Shown here in pieces: positions 1-7,664 of a DNA stretch of 46,419 bases. Position 1 is the stretch's first letter; each line of letters starts with the position of its first letter. Made by a program: the position numbers and the translations under genes. Under the pieces are notes generated by a model, which searched no databases, was not told where the DNA came from, and worked only from the letters and a program-made list of their open reading frames with translations. Origin of the DNA: Phycisphaerae bacterium. GTDB lineage: Bacteria > Planctomycetota > Phycisphaerae > Phycisphaerales > SM1A02. The stretch is from NCBI GenBank assembly GCA_018701395.1, contig JABIWU010000032.1, forward strand, positions 1-46,419, read 5' to 3'.

Positions 1-732
1 CTGGATGCCAGCCTCCATTAACCGTTTGATGCCAAGTTGTGCTGGCTTTGATTTTTGTTCGCCTAAAATTGCTGGCTCTACGATGTATGTCAGCGCAACA
101 AAACATGTTGACTCGGGTCCTTCTTCGTATGCGAGTTCACGAAGTGCTTCGATATAGAAACCGTTTTCATAGTCGCCTACTGTTCCGCCGACTTCGACGA
201 AAACAACATCCGCTTGCTTGCCGTTTATGCCACCGTTTATGGCGAGTTGTCGAAGTCGTCGCTTTACTTCACCTGTAACATGCGGAATCATTTGGACATC
301 TCTGCCAAGGTAGCCGCCAGCACGCTCGCGAGTAAGAATTTCAGTATAAATTTGACCAGCAGTTGTGAAATTCGCATGGGATAGATTTAAATTGAGAATT
401 CGCTCGTATGTACCAAGATCCATATCTGTTTCTGTGCCGTCATCGAGAACAAAGACTTCGCCATGCCTGAATGGATTTAGTGTGCCGGAATCAATATTGA
501 GGTATCCCTCAAGTTTGACTGGCGTAACGCTCAGCCCCTTGTCTTGGAGTAATTTTGCAAGCGAGGAGCTGAAAATCCCTTTTCCAAGCCCAGACATGAC
601 TGTTCCAAGGACAACGACATAGCGCGTATGACCATGCATATAGCCTTCTGGTATCGGAGAGTAGAATTCTGTGGAATCGGTACTTTTGCCGAATTGACTT
701 AAAAACGTTTCGTTGGAATCTTGGGTGGGCAT
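1..732 (-). CDS. pyrG: CTP synthase, N-terminal part (truncated by window edge)
   Basis: This is the amidoligase half of CTP synthase, which makes CTP from UTP, ATP and glutamine in the cytoplasm. About 244 residues are visible. They include the P-loop SGLGKGIFSSSLAKLL, then LNPFRHGEVFVLDDG and the switch-like stretch ending in GTYERIL, all characteristic of the family. The C-terminal glutaminase domain lies beyond position 1. The start is uncertain. ATG 732 has a TACAAT box five bases upstream, with TTGGAG 17 bases further up. ATG 747 is in frame and slightly longer. ATG 639 (MHGHTRYVVV) has AGAAGG just before it and matches the usual family N-terminus best. The gene diverges from kdsB, whose enzyme consumes CTP; pyrG beside kds genes is a common arrangement in Gram-negative bacteria. 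Confidence 0.95.
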   Translation of the reverse strand, partial: MPTQDSNETFLSQFGKSTDSTEFYSPIPEGYMHGHTRYVVVLGTVMSGLGKGIFSSSLAKLLQDKGLSVTPVKLEGYLNIDSGTLNPFRHGEVFVLDDGTETDMDLGTYERILNLNLSHANFTTAGQIYTEILTRERAGGYLGRDVQMIPHVTGEVKRRLRQLAINGGINGKQADVVFVEVGGTVGDYENGFYIEALRELAYEEGPESTCFVALTYIVEPAILGEQKSKPAQLGIKRLMEAGIQ

Positions 733-737
733 TCCAG

Positions 738-766
738 ATTGTAGCATGGAGTGTACTTTACTCCAA
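738..766 (-). promoter_or_regulatory. Predicted pyrG promoter
   Basis: On the minus strand a TTGGAG hexamer (761-766), a 17-base spacer and TACAAT (738-743) precede ATG 732 by five bases. If used, transcription would begin at or next to the start codon. The -35 match is poor, so the call rests mainly on the -10 box and its spacing. Confidence 0.35.
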
Positions 767-875
767 GTAGATATTGCAATTAATATGAAAAGTAGAACTT
801 TAGGACGCCCATCTTGGGAGTGTCTTCACTATTTTGGTGTCAGATACCATGTACACACTGAGTTCATCCCATATA

Positions 876-881
876 TATAAT
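876..881 (+). promoter_or_regulatory. Predicted -10 box of kdsB (leaderless)
   Basis: A perfect TATAAT ends six bases before the kdsB ATG at 888. A -10 box normally lies six or so bases from the transcription start, so the mRNA would start at the A of ATG. No clear -35 box is seen. The same geometry recurs at eight other genes in the window. Confidence 0.5.
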
Positions 882-887
882 GTGAGG

Positions 888-1571
888 ATGGATAAAAAAG
901 TTGTTGCAGTTATTCCTGCGAGAATGGACTCATCGCGATTTCCCGCAAAAATGATTGCGGATGCATCAGGAAAACCTCTGATTCAGTATGCTTGGGAAGT
1001 TGCAAACAAGGCACAATCGGTGACCGAGGTTTACATTGCGACTGATTCAGAGGAAATTGCAACTCGGGTCCGCGCATTTGGGGGCGAGGTCATCATGACT
1101 GGAATACATCCAAATGGCACAAGCAGAATTGCTCAGGCAGTCCAAGATTTAAATTGTGATTTAGTTGTCAATATGCAAGGCGATGAACCAGAACTTGACC
1201 CCATAGTCATTGATAAAACTGTTGAGATTATTGGCGATTCCGTGATGGCTACAGCGGCTTGTGCTTTGCAATCAGATGAAATAGAAAATGTTAATGTTGT
1301 GAAAGCGAAAATTGAAGGCGATTTTGCGATTGATTTTTCTCGCCTTTCTGAAAATGATTCGTTAAGGCACATAGGATTATATGTGTATCAACTATCTTTT
1401 TTGCAAACATATGTAGCAATGCAACCAACTCAAAATGAAATCGGCAGGAAACTCGAACAAATGCGAGCGATTGACAACGGGTACTCGATTGCAGTTGCAA
1501 TAGTTGAACCACAGCCCGGCGGGATTGATACTAAAGAACAATACGAAGAGTTTGTCGCAAGGCTAGGTTAG
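888..1571 (+). CDS. kdsB: 3-deoxy-manno-octulosonate cytidylyltransferase (CMP-KDO synthetase)
   Basis: KdsB activates KDO with CTP to give CMP-KDO for lipopolysaccharide inner-core synthesis. The 227-residue protein has the nucleotide-binding signature IPARMDSSRFPAK (residues 9-21), the metal and nucleotide motif NMQGDEPE (about 95-102) and a late LEQMRAIDNG block where the family has LEQLR. It is slightly shorter than the usual 245-250 residues. The frame stays open upstream to 834, but ATG 888 (MDKKVVAVIPAR) matches the family start and sits six bases after a TATAAT box. Its presence implies a KDO-containing outer membrane. It diverges from pyrG and converges on the TPR gene that ends at 1623. 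Confidence 0.95.
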   Translation: MDKKVVAVIPARMDSSRFPAKMIADASGKPLIQYAWEVANKAQSVTEVYIATDSEEIATRVRAFGGEVIMTGIHPNGTSRIAQAVQDLNCDLVVNMQGDEPELDPIVIDKTVEIIGDSVMATAACALQSDEIENVNVVKAKIEGDFAIDFSRLSENDSLRHIGLYVYQLSFLQTYVAMQPTQNEIGRKLEQMRAIDNGYSIAVAIVEPQPGGIDTKEQYEEFVARLG

Positions 1572-1601
1572 CCGTAGGCTCTGACATAGGCGTATTGCTA
1601 C

Positions 1602-1624
1602 AAGGTCCTTTTTAGGCCTTTATT
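1602..1624. terminator. Weak hairpin between convergent kdsB and TPR gene
   Basis: AAGGTC (1602-1607) can pair with GGCCTT (1615-1620), with one G-U wobble and a T-rich loop. It lies between the stop codons of two convergent genes. A second small hairpin, GGCTA/TAGCC (1561-1573), overlaps the kdsB stop. Neither has a convincing T-tract, so a terminator role is tentative. Confidence 0.25.
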
Positions 1625-3077
1625 AGTCGAGTTTTTTAACAAGTGCGTCAAGTTCTCGACGACAATCTCGGATGTCGCGATAGGAAATATCTTTTCGCGC
1701 AATCCCAGAACAAATATCCATTGCTTCTTTTGCTAAATCGATGTTGCCATCTGCTTCAGCTTTCTTGGCAAGTGACTGCATTAAATCATAACGAAGTGAA
1801 AGTTCTGTATCGTTGTCACTGCCTGCAAGTGCCTTGATAGATTCTTTAAATTCACTAACGGCTTCTGTATACCAGCCCTCTGAAGCAAAGCATCGCCCAA
1901 GTTCTTGTCCAGCTCGAACACGCAAGCGTGGCTCGTCTTTCGCTTTTTGAAAACATTCCATTGCCAAATTTGTGTCACCGTCTTGTATCGCTAATTCGCC
2001 AAGTTGGAATCGGATTTTTCTGTCGGTTGGATAATTCGAGGCACGTTCTTGGTATTCTTGCTTTTTAAATGAGTTAAGTTCAGCAACAGACGAATCATAT
2101 TTTTCTTGCAGCGCTTCATCAGGACTCGAGGCAAGTTTTTCTTCTAATTGTACAATTTGATAAGCAGCCATTGAAATTTTGATATCAGCAGCTTCCATCC
2201 TGAAGCGGTATTGTTTTGTTGCTTTGAAGCCGTGCATCAAAACTTGAAACGCTAATTTAGTATTTTCAGGCGAGGCATGTTTCTTTAAAACTTTTACGTA
2301 TGCAGAGACGGCATCAGGCGAATTTGGGTTTTCTTCTAATTCTTTTTTAGCACGAGCAATAACTCGCTCTGCACTTCCAGCAGAACCAGCAAGAGATTCG
2401 TCTTCTTCTAGTTCGCGCTGCTTGTCGATATCCTTGACGAATTTTTTGAATCCACCTTCTTCGGTTCCCATTTGGTCGTAGCCACCTTCCGTCATTGCTC
2501 GCTCTGCAGCTAATTCGTTTAGGGCTCTTTCTAGCACCGCATCATCAGGCTTAGCTGCAAGTGCAGCTTGTCCAACTTTTATTGCTTGATCCCAAGCGCC
2601 TGCGGATTGGAATAATTCCATAAGGGATTTGAGTTCTTTAAAGGTTAGGGCCTTGCCATCTTTTGAAGCAAGTGAGAGCAGTGTGTCTGCCATTGCAGCA
2701 CCAAAGTCGTTTTGTTCAGCATTAACTGCAGCAGAGACAGCTTTCATGGCGTTCTTTGCATTCATGACATCGTGCCACCAAACAAAAAGAGCAGTTACAA
2801 ATTTGTCGATTTCAGTGGAACCATCGACTTGTTTTATTTGTTTATTTGTAGCCTTGTCGCCACCACGGTTGTAGTACGTTGTGGCGATTTGTAGCACTTC
2901 TTTGTGAATGGAAACATCTCGTGGGTCAAGTTTAAAACCACTTGCAAAAAAGGCAAATGCTGACTCAAAGTTGTGGCTTTCCGCCATTTGTCGAGCTCGA
3001 TCAAACCAAGCGCTCGCTTTCTCTGGATCAGGTAGGAATATTTCTGTAGATTTTGATTTTTTTCCAAATAGTGCCAT
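1623..3077 (-). CDS. Tetratricopeptide-repeat protein of unknown function
   Basis: This 484-residue protein is soluble, with no signal peptide or membrane span. It is highly charged and rich in Ala, Glu and Lys. Helical repeat pairs with TPR character are visible near residues 20-60 (ASAWFDRARQMAESHNFESA), 160-200 and from 340 to the end (IRFQLGELAIQDGDTNLAME; GRCFASEGWYTEAVSEFKES). The central part looks coiled-coil-like. TPR arrays usually act as protein-binding scaffolds; no partner can be named. ATG 3077 has GGGGA about nine bases upstream and a TAGAAT box at 3105-3110 on the minus strand. The gene is divergent from def and may share a control region with it. I do not recognise a specific family. 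Confidence 0.8.
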   Translation of the reverse strand: MALFGKKSKSTEIFLPDPEKASAWFDRARQMAESHNFESAFAFFASGFKLDPRDVSIHKEVLQIATTYYNRGGDKATNKQIKQVDGSTEIDKFVTALFVWWHDVMNAKNAMKAVSAAVNAEQNDFGAAMADTLLSLASKDGKALTFKELKSLMELFQSAGAWDQAIKVGQAALAAKPDDAVLERALNELAAERAMTEGGYDQMGTEEGGFKKFVKDIDKQRELEEDESLAGSAGSAERVIARAKKELEENPNSPDAVSAYVKVLKKHASPENTKLAFQVLMHGFKATKQYRFRMEAADIKISMAAYQIVQLEEKLASSPDEALQEKYDSSVAELNSFKKQEYQERASNYPTDRKIRFQLGELAIQDGDTNLAMECFQKAKDEPRLRVRAGQELGRCFASEGWYTEAVSEFKESIKALAGSDNDTELSLRYDLMQSLAKKAEADGNIDLAKEAMDICSGIARKDISYRDIRDCRRELDALVKKLD

Positions 3078-3094
3078 AGCAGTGAGTCCCCGAA

Positions 3095-3113
3095 GGTTAG
3101 CGTTATTCTAACC
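3095..3113. promoter_or_regulatory. Inverted repeat between divergent TPR gene and def
   Basis: GGTTAG (3095-3100) and CTAACC (3108-3113) form a perfect 6-base inverted repeat with a 7-base spacer. It overlaps the predicted minus-strand -10 box TAGAAT (3105-3110) of the TPR gene. Such a site could be an operator, but a chance palindrome cannot be excluded. Confidence 0.3.
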
Positions 3114-3131
3114 GAGTAGCAACGTCTGCGG

Positions 3132-3137
3132 TAGAAT
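3132..3137 (+). promoter_or_regulatory. Predicted -10 box of def (leaderless)
   Basis: TAGAAT ends six bases before ATG 3144. No Shine-Dalgarno sequence lies between. This suggests that the def-fmt-queA-mur run starts as a leaderless message. Confidence 0.45.
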
Positions 3138-3143
3138 GATTTG

Positions 3144-3659
3144 ATGCCAGTCGACCCAAATACCTTAATGCTAGTCTCTTATCCAGACCCAATTTTGAAG
3201 AAAATGGCAAAGGAAATTGACCCCGAAGACAAAAATGTGCAAGCAGTTGCAAAAAAAATGATTGAAATCATGTTCGAGGAAAATGGCCTAGGGCTTGCAG
3301 CGCCACAAGTTGGTCTTTCTTGGCGGCTTTTCGTTACTCGTGTCCCAGAAGACGAGGAAGTAGGCATCGCTTGGCTCAACCCAACATTAGAAGTTGTTTG
3401 TGACAAAACTGAAATCGACGAAGAGGGGTGTTTAAGTTTGCCTGAAATACGAGGTGGTGTTCGTCGCCCAATCGGAATAAAAATTTCTGGTCATGACTTT
3501 GACGGGAAGAAAATGTCTGCACAGAGCGACAAATTTATTGCACGGATTTGGCAACATGAAAATGACCATCTTGATGGTGTTCTCATTACGGAAAAAATGT
3601 CTGCGATGGATCGACTAGTGAACCGTCGACGTATACGAGATCTTGAGCGAGCAAGATGA
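3144..3659 (+). CDS. def: Peptide deformylase
   Basis: Def removes the formyl group from N-terminal methionine of nascent proteins. All three family motifs are present: GLGLAAPQ (residues 48-55), EGCLSLP (94-100) with the metal-ligand Cys96, and QHENDH (137-142) with the two His ligands and catalytic Glu. Length is 171 residues, normal for the family. The frame opens with TTG 3141, but the adjacent ATG 3144 is preferred because it lies six bases after a TAGAAT box. The stop overlaps the fmt start (ATGA), so the pair is translationally coupled. Together they form the formylation/deformylation module of translation initiation. Confidence 0.97.
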   Translation: MPVDPNTLMLVSYPDPILKKMAKEIDPEDKNVQAVAKKMIEIMFEENGLGLAAPQVGLSWRLFVTRVPEDEEVGIAWLNPTLEVVCDKTEIDEEGCLSLPEIRGGVRRPIGIKISGHDFDGKKMSAQSDKFIARIWQHENDHLDGVLITEKMSAMDRLVNRRRIRDLERAR

Positions 3660-4555
3660 AGATTTTATTCTTAGGTTCAGGCGAATTTGGTTTACCAACG
3701 TTGAAGCGCCTCGTGGAAGTGCACGATGTTGTCGGCGTTGTCACATCCCCAGATCGAACTGCGGGAAGAAATCGCAAGCCAACTTCAACGCCAATTGGAA
3801 CATGGGCTGAAGAAACTGGACTTCATCTATTAAAAACAGACAATGTAAATACAAACGACATGCTCACAACAATTGCAGAACTTCAAATAGACGCGATGGT
3901 CGTGATTGCATTTGGTCAAAAACTTTCTAACGAACTTATCAATGCCCAGCGAACCATGAACTTACACGCATCGTTATTACCGAGGTGGAGAGGTGCGTCG
4001 CCCATCAATGCCGCTGTGGTGAATGGGGATTCCACAACAGGAGTAAGTGTCATTACACTTGCTCAAGAAATGGATGCTGGACGAATTCTTGGTCAAGTAG
4101 AAACCTCAATTGGAGAAACCGAAACGGCAGGGGAATTGCATGACCGCTTGTCACTACTTGGACCAGATTTAATTTTGGAAGTGCTTGCAGGAAACGACGA
4201 CGGCGATTTGCAGGACGAGTCTCTCGTCACGTATGCATCAAAACTTTCAAGAAATGATGCGTTATTGGATTTGACAAACGATTCTGAAACTGTTGCACGA
4301 ACAATTCGAGGTCTTTCGCCTTGGCCATGTTGTCATTTGATTATTTGCGGTGTTGACTGCAAGATTTTACGAGCAATTTCCAATACCAATAGTGGAGTTG
4401 TTGGCGAAGTCTTGGAAAATGGTTCAATTGCTACGGGCACGGGGAGTATTGAGATTTTAGAGATGAAACCATCAGGAAGTAAAGCAATGTCGTGGAAAGA
4501 TTTTTGCAACGGTAGGTCGATTACTTCGGGGTGTACATGCGAGGTTCCCGAATGA
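3656..4555 (+). CDS. fmt: Methionyl-tRNA formyltransferase
   Basis: Fmt formylates initiator Met-tRNA using 10-formyl-tetrahydrofolate. The N-terminal catalytic domain has LFLGSGEFGLPTL at the start and the active-site block NLHASLLPRWRGASPI (residues 102-117), with the Asn and His. The catalytic Asp is in the EMDAG motif near residue 140. The C-terminal tRNA-binding OB-fold region begins after about residue 205. At 299 residues it is a little shorter than the E. coli enzyme. It overlaps def by four bases at its start and the next gene by four at its end (ATGA 4552-4555). Confidence 0.96.
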   Translation: MKILFLGSGEFGLPTLKRLVEVHDVVGVVTSPDRTAGRNRKPTSTPIGTWAEETGLHLLKTDNVNTNDMLTTIAELQIDAMVVIAFGQKLSNELINAQRTMNLHASLLPRWRGASPINAAVVNGDSTTGVSVITLAQEMDAGRILGQVETSIGETETAGELHDRLSLLGPDLILEVLAGNDDGDLQDESLVTYASKLSRNDALLDLTNDSETVARTIRGLSPWPCCHLIICGVDCKILRAISNTNSGVVGEVLENGSIATGTGSIEILEMKPSGSKAMSWKDFCNGRSITSGCTCEVPE

Positions 4556-5091
4556 ATTTCCGTACTGTTGCATTGACATTGTGGGATTTGCTTAAACAAC
4601 ACGAACCACCAAAGAAAGTAACGCCAAAAAATGTCAACAAAAAGGTTGCACCTAACCAACGTCCAATTCAAGCAAAATACGATGCTTTAGTTGTCAAAAT
4701 GAAAGATGCGTATGGTTTTCGTATTCGTAAATGGCGAACATCAATGAGTGGATGTGCATGGGAATTAAAAGATAAACACGGGGATATTTACCGAATGCTT
4801 GAATCGCCATATCCAAAAGGTCCTATGAGTTGTGCCATTTTTTTACACGAAGTCGGGCACCACGCAATTGGATTTCATACATATAAGCCACGTTGCTTAG
4901 AGGAATATTTTGCATGGGAGTGGTCACTTGCTGCTATGAAAGCAAACGATATTAACATTACCGCCAATGTTTTAAAGCGTCGAGATAACGCTCTGCAATA
5001 TGCCGAGGCAAAAGCATTGCGACGAGGCTTAAAAAGAGTGCCGGTAGAACTTGAGCCGTTCATACCTGCTCAATATAGGATTGCATCGTGA
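4552..5091 (+). CDS. Small HExxH putative metalloprotein in the def-fmt-queA run
   Basis: This is an unrecognised 179-residue protein. It has a basic N-terminal third followed by a zinc-peptidase-like helix, IFLHEVGHHAIGF (residues 96-108), with HEVGH at 99-103. Fourteen or more residues later comes an acidic helix EEYFAWEWSLAAM (117-129) that could supply a third metal ligand, as in gluzincins and ImmA/IrrE-type proteases. There is no signal peptide or membrane span, so it is probably cytoplasmic. The frame is open from 4531, but ATG 4552 overlaps the fmt stop (ATGA). It also overlaps queA at its end (GTGA), so it is translated as part of the operon. A role in N-terminal processing is tempting but unproven. 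Confidence 0.75.
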   Translation: MNFRTVALTLWDLLKQHEPPKKVTPKNVNKKVAPNQRPIQAKYDALVVKMKDAYGFRIRKWRTSMSGCAWELKDKHGDIYRMLESPYPKGPMSCAIFLHEVGHHAIGFHTYKPRCLEEYFAWEWSLAAMKANDINITANVLKRRDNALQYAEAKALRRGLKRVPVELEPFIPAQYRIAS

Positions 5092-6152
5092 CGATTTCTA
5101 TTACGCTAGAAGATTTAGAATACGATTTGCCAAATGATTGCATTGCAACCCATCCGGTTTCTCCGCGATCATCTGCAAAATTACTCGTAGTTAAAAATGG
5201 GACTTTTCTGCATAAAACTGTTTCGGATTTAGCATCATTGTTGCCTAAAGACGCTTTGTTAGTAGTTAACGAAACGGCGGTGTTGCCTGCACGTTTTAAA
5301 ACGAGTCGGGCAATAACTGGCGGCAAAGGAGAGGGTCTCTTTTTGAAACAGCACGGTTCAATTTGGGAAGTTATGCTCAAAAGCAATGGAAAATTGCGAA
5401 AGGGTGTTCTTTTAGAATTGCAAAATGATATTCAGTTGGAATTGCTTGAGCGAGTTGGCAAAAATTGGATGTGTACTTGCAGTGATTCGCGTGATGCAAG
5501 AGAAATTTTACAAGAGATTGGAACAACACCGATTCCGCCATATATTTTAAGCGCACGTGGCGATTCAAAAACGGACGATTTGCAAGACAGAGAGCATTAC
5601 CAAACGGTGTATGCTGATACAACTCAGAATTTTTCTGTGGCTGCTCCTACTGCAGGATTGCATTTCGATGAACAATTACTCTTGGAATTAGAAACTAAGG
5701 GAATCCAGCGGGTGCCAGTTACCTTGCATGTCGGTCCTGGCACTTTCAAGGGCATTGAGACGCCAACAATTGAAGAACATGAAATGCACGAAGAGAATTG
5801 GGAAGTCTGCCAAGCATCGTTGGATGCAATAAAAGAAGCAAAAGTGGCAGGAAGGCCAGTGATTGCTATTGGTACAACTTCAGTTCGTACATTGGAATCG
5901 TTGCCTCCTCTGAGTGAATGGCCTGAAAAAGGTGGTCTTTCCGGTGCAACGAACTTAATGATTACCCCACCGTATGATTTTGACCTCGTTGATGGGATGT
6001 TAACCAATTTTCACTTACCTAAATCAACATTGCTAACACTTGTTGCCTCGATGCTTGGAATGAACACCCTCAAATTGGCGTATGCAGAAGCGATCAGGTC
6101 AGGGTATCGATTTTACAGTTACGGCGATGCTATGTTTTTCCTTTCGCAATAG
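5088..6152 (+). CDS. queA: S-adenosylmethionine:tRNA ribosyltransferase-isomerase
   Basis: QueA transfers and isomerises the ribosyl part of SAM onto 7-aminomethyl-7-deazaguanine at tRNA position 34, giving epoxyqueuosine. Diagnostic blocks are TPIPPYI (147-153), SVAAPTAGLHF (183-193), HVGPGTFKGI, IAIGTTSVRTLESL and a C-terminal stretch ending MLTNFHLPKSTLL. Length is 354 residues, typical of the family. The start is GTG 5088, overlapping the preceding stop (GTGA), which supports coupling. Other queuosine genes are not in the window. Confidence 0.96.
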   Translation: MTISITLEDLEYDLPNDCIATHPVSPRSSAKLLVVKNGTFLHKTVSDLASLLPKDALLVVNETAVLPARFKTSRAITGGKGEGLFLKQHGSIWEVMLKSNGKLRKGVLLELQNDIQLELLERVGKNWMCTCSDSRDAREILQEIGTTPIPPYILSARGDSKTDDLQDREHYQTVYADTTQNFSVAAPTAGLHFDEQLLLELETKGIQRVPVTLHVGPGTFKGIETPTIEEHEMHEENWEVCQASLDAIKEAKVAGRPVIAIGTTSVRTLESLPPLSEWPEKGGLSGATNLMITPPYDFDLVDGMLTNFHLPKSTLLTLVASMLGMNTLKLAYAEAIRSGYRFYSYGDAMFFLSQ

Positions 6153-6161
6153 CCCAAAGTC

Positions 6162-7664
6162 ATGTATCCTGTAACTGCACGGATGCACACGCTACAAACA
6201 CTAATTGAAGGACTCGATGCACGGATAGAAGGCGAACAATTTGCCTCATCTGTGAGCAGTGTCGTGCAACACTCAGAAAGAGTTGTAAAGGGATCTTTAT
6301 TTATTGCTCGAAGTGGCGTTCGCAGAGATGGCGCAGCTTTTATTGATGATGCAATTTCTAAAGGTGCTGTTGGTATTGTCTGTACTCCTGATGTAGCAAC
6401 GACATTACGACATAAAAATATCACAGTAATTGAAACGTGTGACCCATGCAAAGTTGGCGCAGTTATTGCGGAACGATTTCATGGAAACCCCTCTAGCAAA
6501 TTAAAACTTGTAGGCGTCACAGGTACAAATGGGAAGACGACGATTGCTTGGCTTATCAGGCATTTAGTGTCTTCTTCTGGAATAAAGTGCGGAATGTTGG
6601 GGACAATTGTTTGTGATGACGGTGTTGCAACTGATACATCTACTTTGACGACTCCGAGTTTCTGTGACATCGGTTTAATTTTGCATTCAATGGTTGACAA
6701 TGGTTGCAAAGTTGCGGTGATGGAATGTTCAAGCCACGCTCTTGACCAAGGGAGAGTTGCAGCACTAGATTTTGACATCGGCGTGTTTAGTAATTTGTCT
6801 GGCGACCATCTTGATTATCATGGTTCTGCGGATTCTTATTTGCAAGCAAAAATGCGATTGTTTGACTTGGTTTCTGAAACAGCAATAATAAATATGGACG
6901 ACCCAGCAAGTTGGTCGGTTGCTGATTGTACTTCTGCAAAAGTGATTTCTTGCAGGATAGAAAGTGATGCTTCGAACGCTTGGGTTGAAATCCTTGAAGA
7001 GAAAATCGATGGCTCGGATATTCGCTTGCATGGAGCTTGGGGAATAATAGAATTAAATTTACCGTTACTCGGTCGGCATAATGCAATAAATGCTTTGCAA
7101 GCAGTCGCAGTTGCATTTTCACTTGGAATTACAAAAGAAGCAATTGCTGATGCACTTGCTACGGTGCTCGCGCCACCAGGTCGACTCGAACGTGTTCAAG
7201 CAGGTAAAACGGCGGTGTTTGTTGATTTTGCACACACAGACGACGCACTCGAACAAATGCTTTGGTCTGTCCGACATGTTCTGCCAGAAGGTGGCAAGTT
7301 GCACGTAGTTTTTGGTTGCGGAGGCGATCGAGATGTGTCAAAACGCCCGCGAATGGGTCGGATTGCATCCACGGTTGGTGATGTTGTATATGCAACAAGC
7401 GATAACCCTCGAAGCGAAAATCCAGAAAGTATTTTAGACCAAGTTCTTTCTGGGGTGCCAAAAGATAGGTCAAAAAAAGTACACCGGATTGCAGATAGAA
7501 AATGCGCGATACAAACTGCGATTCAAGCAGCGAGGCAATGTGATGTTGTTGTCATTGCTGGCAAAGGGCATGAGAAAAATCAAATCTTGAAAGACAGGGT
7601 CATTCCATTTGATGATGTGCAAATTGCAGCAGATGCGATTGCAAATCGGGAAATTATGGTGTGA
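6162..7664 (+). CDS. murE: UDP-MurNAc-L-Ala-D-Glu:meso-2,6-diaminopimelate ligase
   Basis: MurE adds the third amino acid to the peptidoglycan stem peptide. It shows the Mur ligase P-loop GVTGTNGKTT (118-127), the DHLDYHGS block near 215, the carbamylated-Lys region YLQAKMRLF (Lys230) and FAHTDDALEQML near 356. The substrate-selecting motif is DNPR (414-417), which in characterised MurE enzymes indicates meso-diaminopimelate rather than lysine. This gives direct sequence support for DAP-type peptidoglycan. ATG 6162 is given as the start; ATG 6183 (MHTLQTLIEG) fits homologous N-termini about as well. The stop overlaps murF (GTGA). Confidence 0.95.
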   Translation: MYPVTARMHTLQTLIEGLDARIEGEQFASSVSSVVQHSERVVKGSLFIARSGVRRDGAAFIDDAISKGAVGIVCTPDVATTLRHKNITVIETCDPCKVGAVIAERFHGNPSSKLKLVGVTGTNGKTTIAWLIRHLVSSSGIKCGMLGTIVCDDGVATDTSTLTTPSFCDIGLILHSMVDNGCKVAVMECSSHALDQGRVAALDFDIGVFSNLSGDHLDYHGSADSYLQAKMRLFDLVSETAIINMDDPASWSVADCTSAKVISCRIESDASNAWVEILEEKIDGSDIRLHGAWGIIELNLPLLGRHNAINALQAVAVAFSLGITKEAIADALATVLAPPGRLERVQAGKTAVFVDFAHTDDALEQMLWSVRHVLPEGGKLHVVFGCGGDRDVSKRPRMGRIASTVGDVVYATSDNPRSENPESILDQVLSGVPKDRSKKVHRIADRKCAIQTAIQAARQCDVVVIAGKGHEKNQILKDRVIPFDDVQIAADAIANREIMV

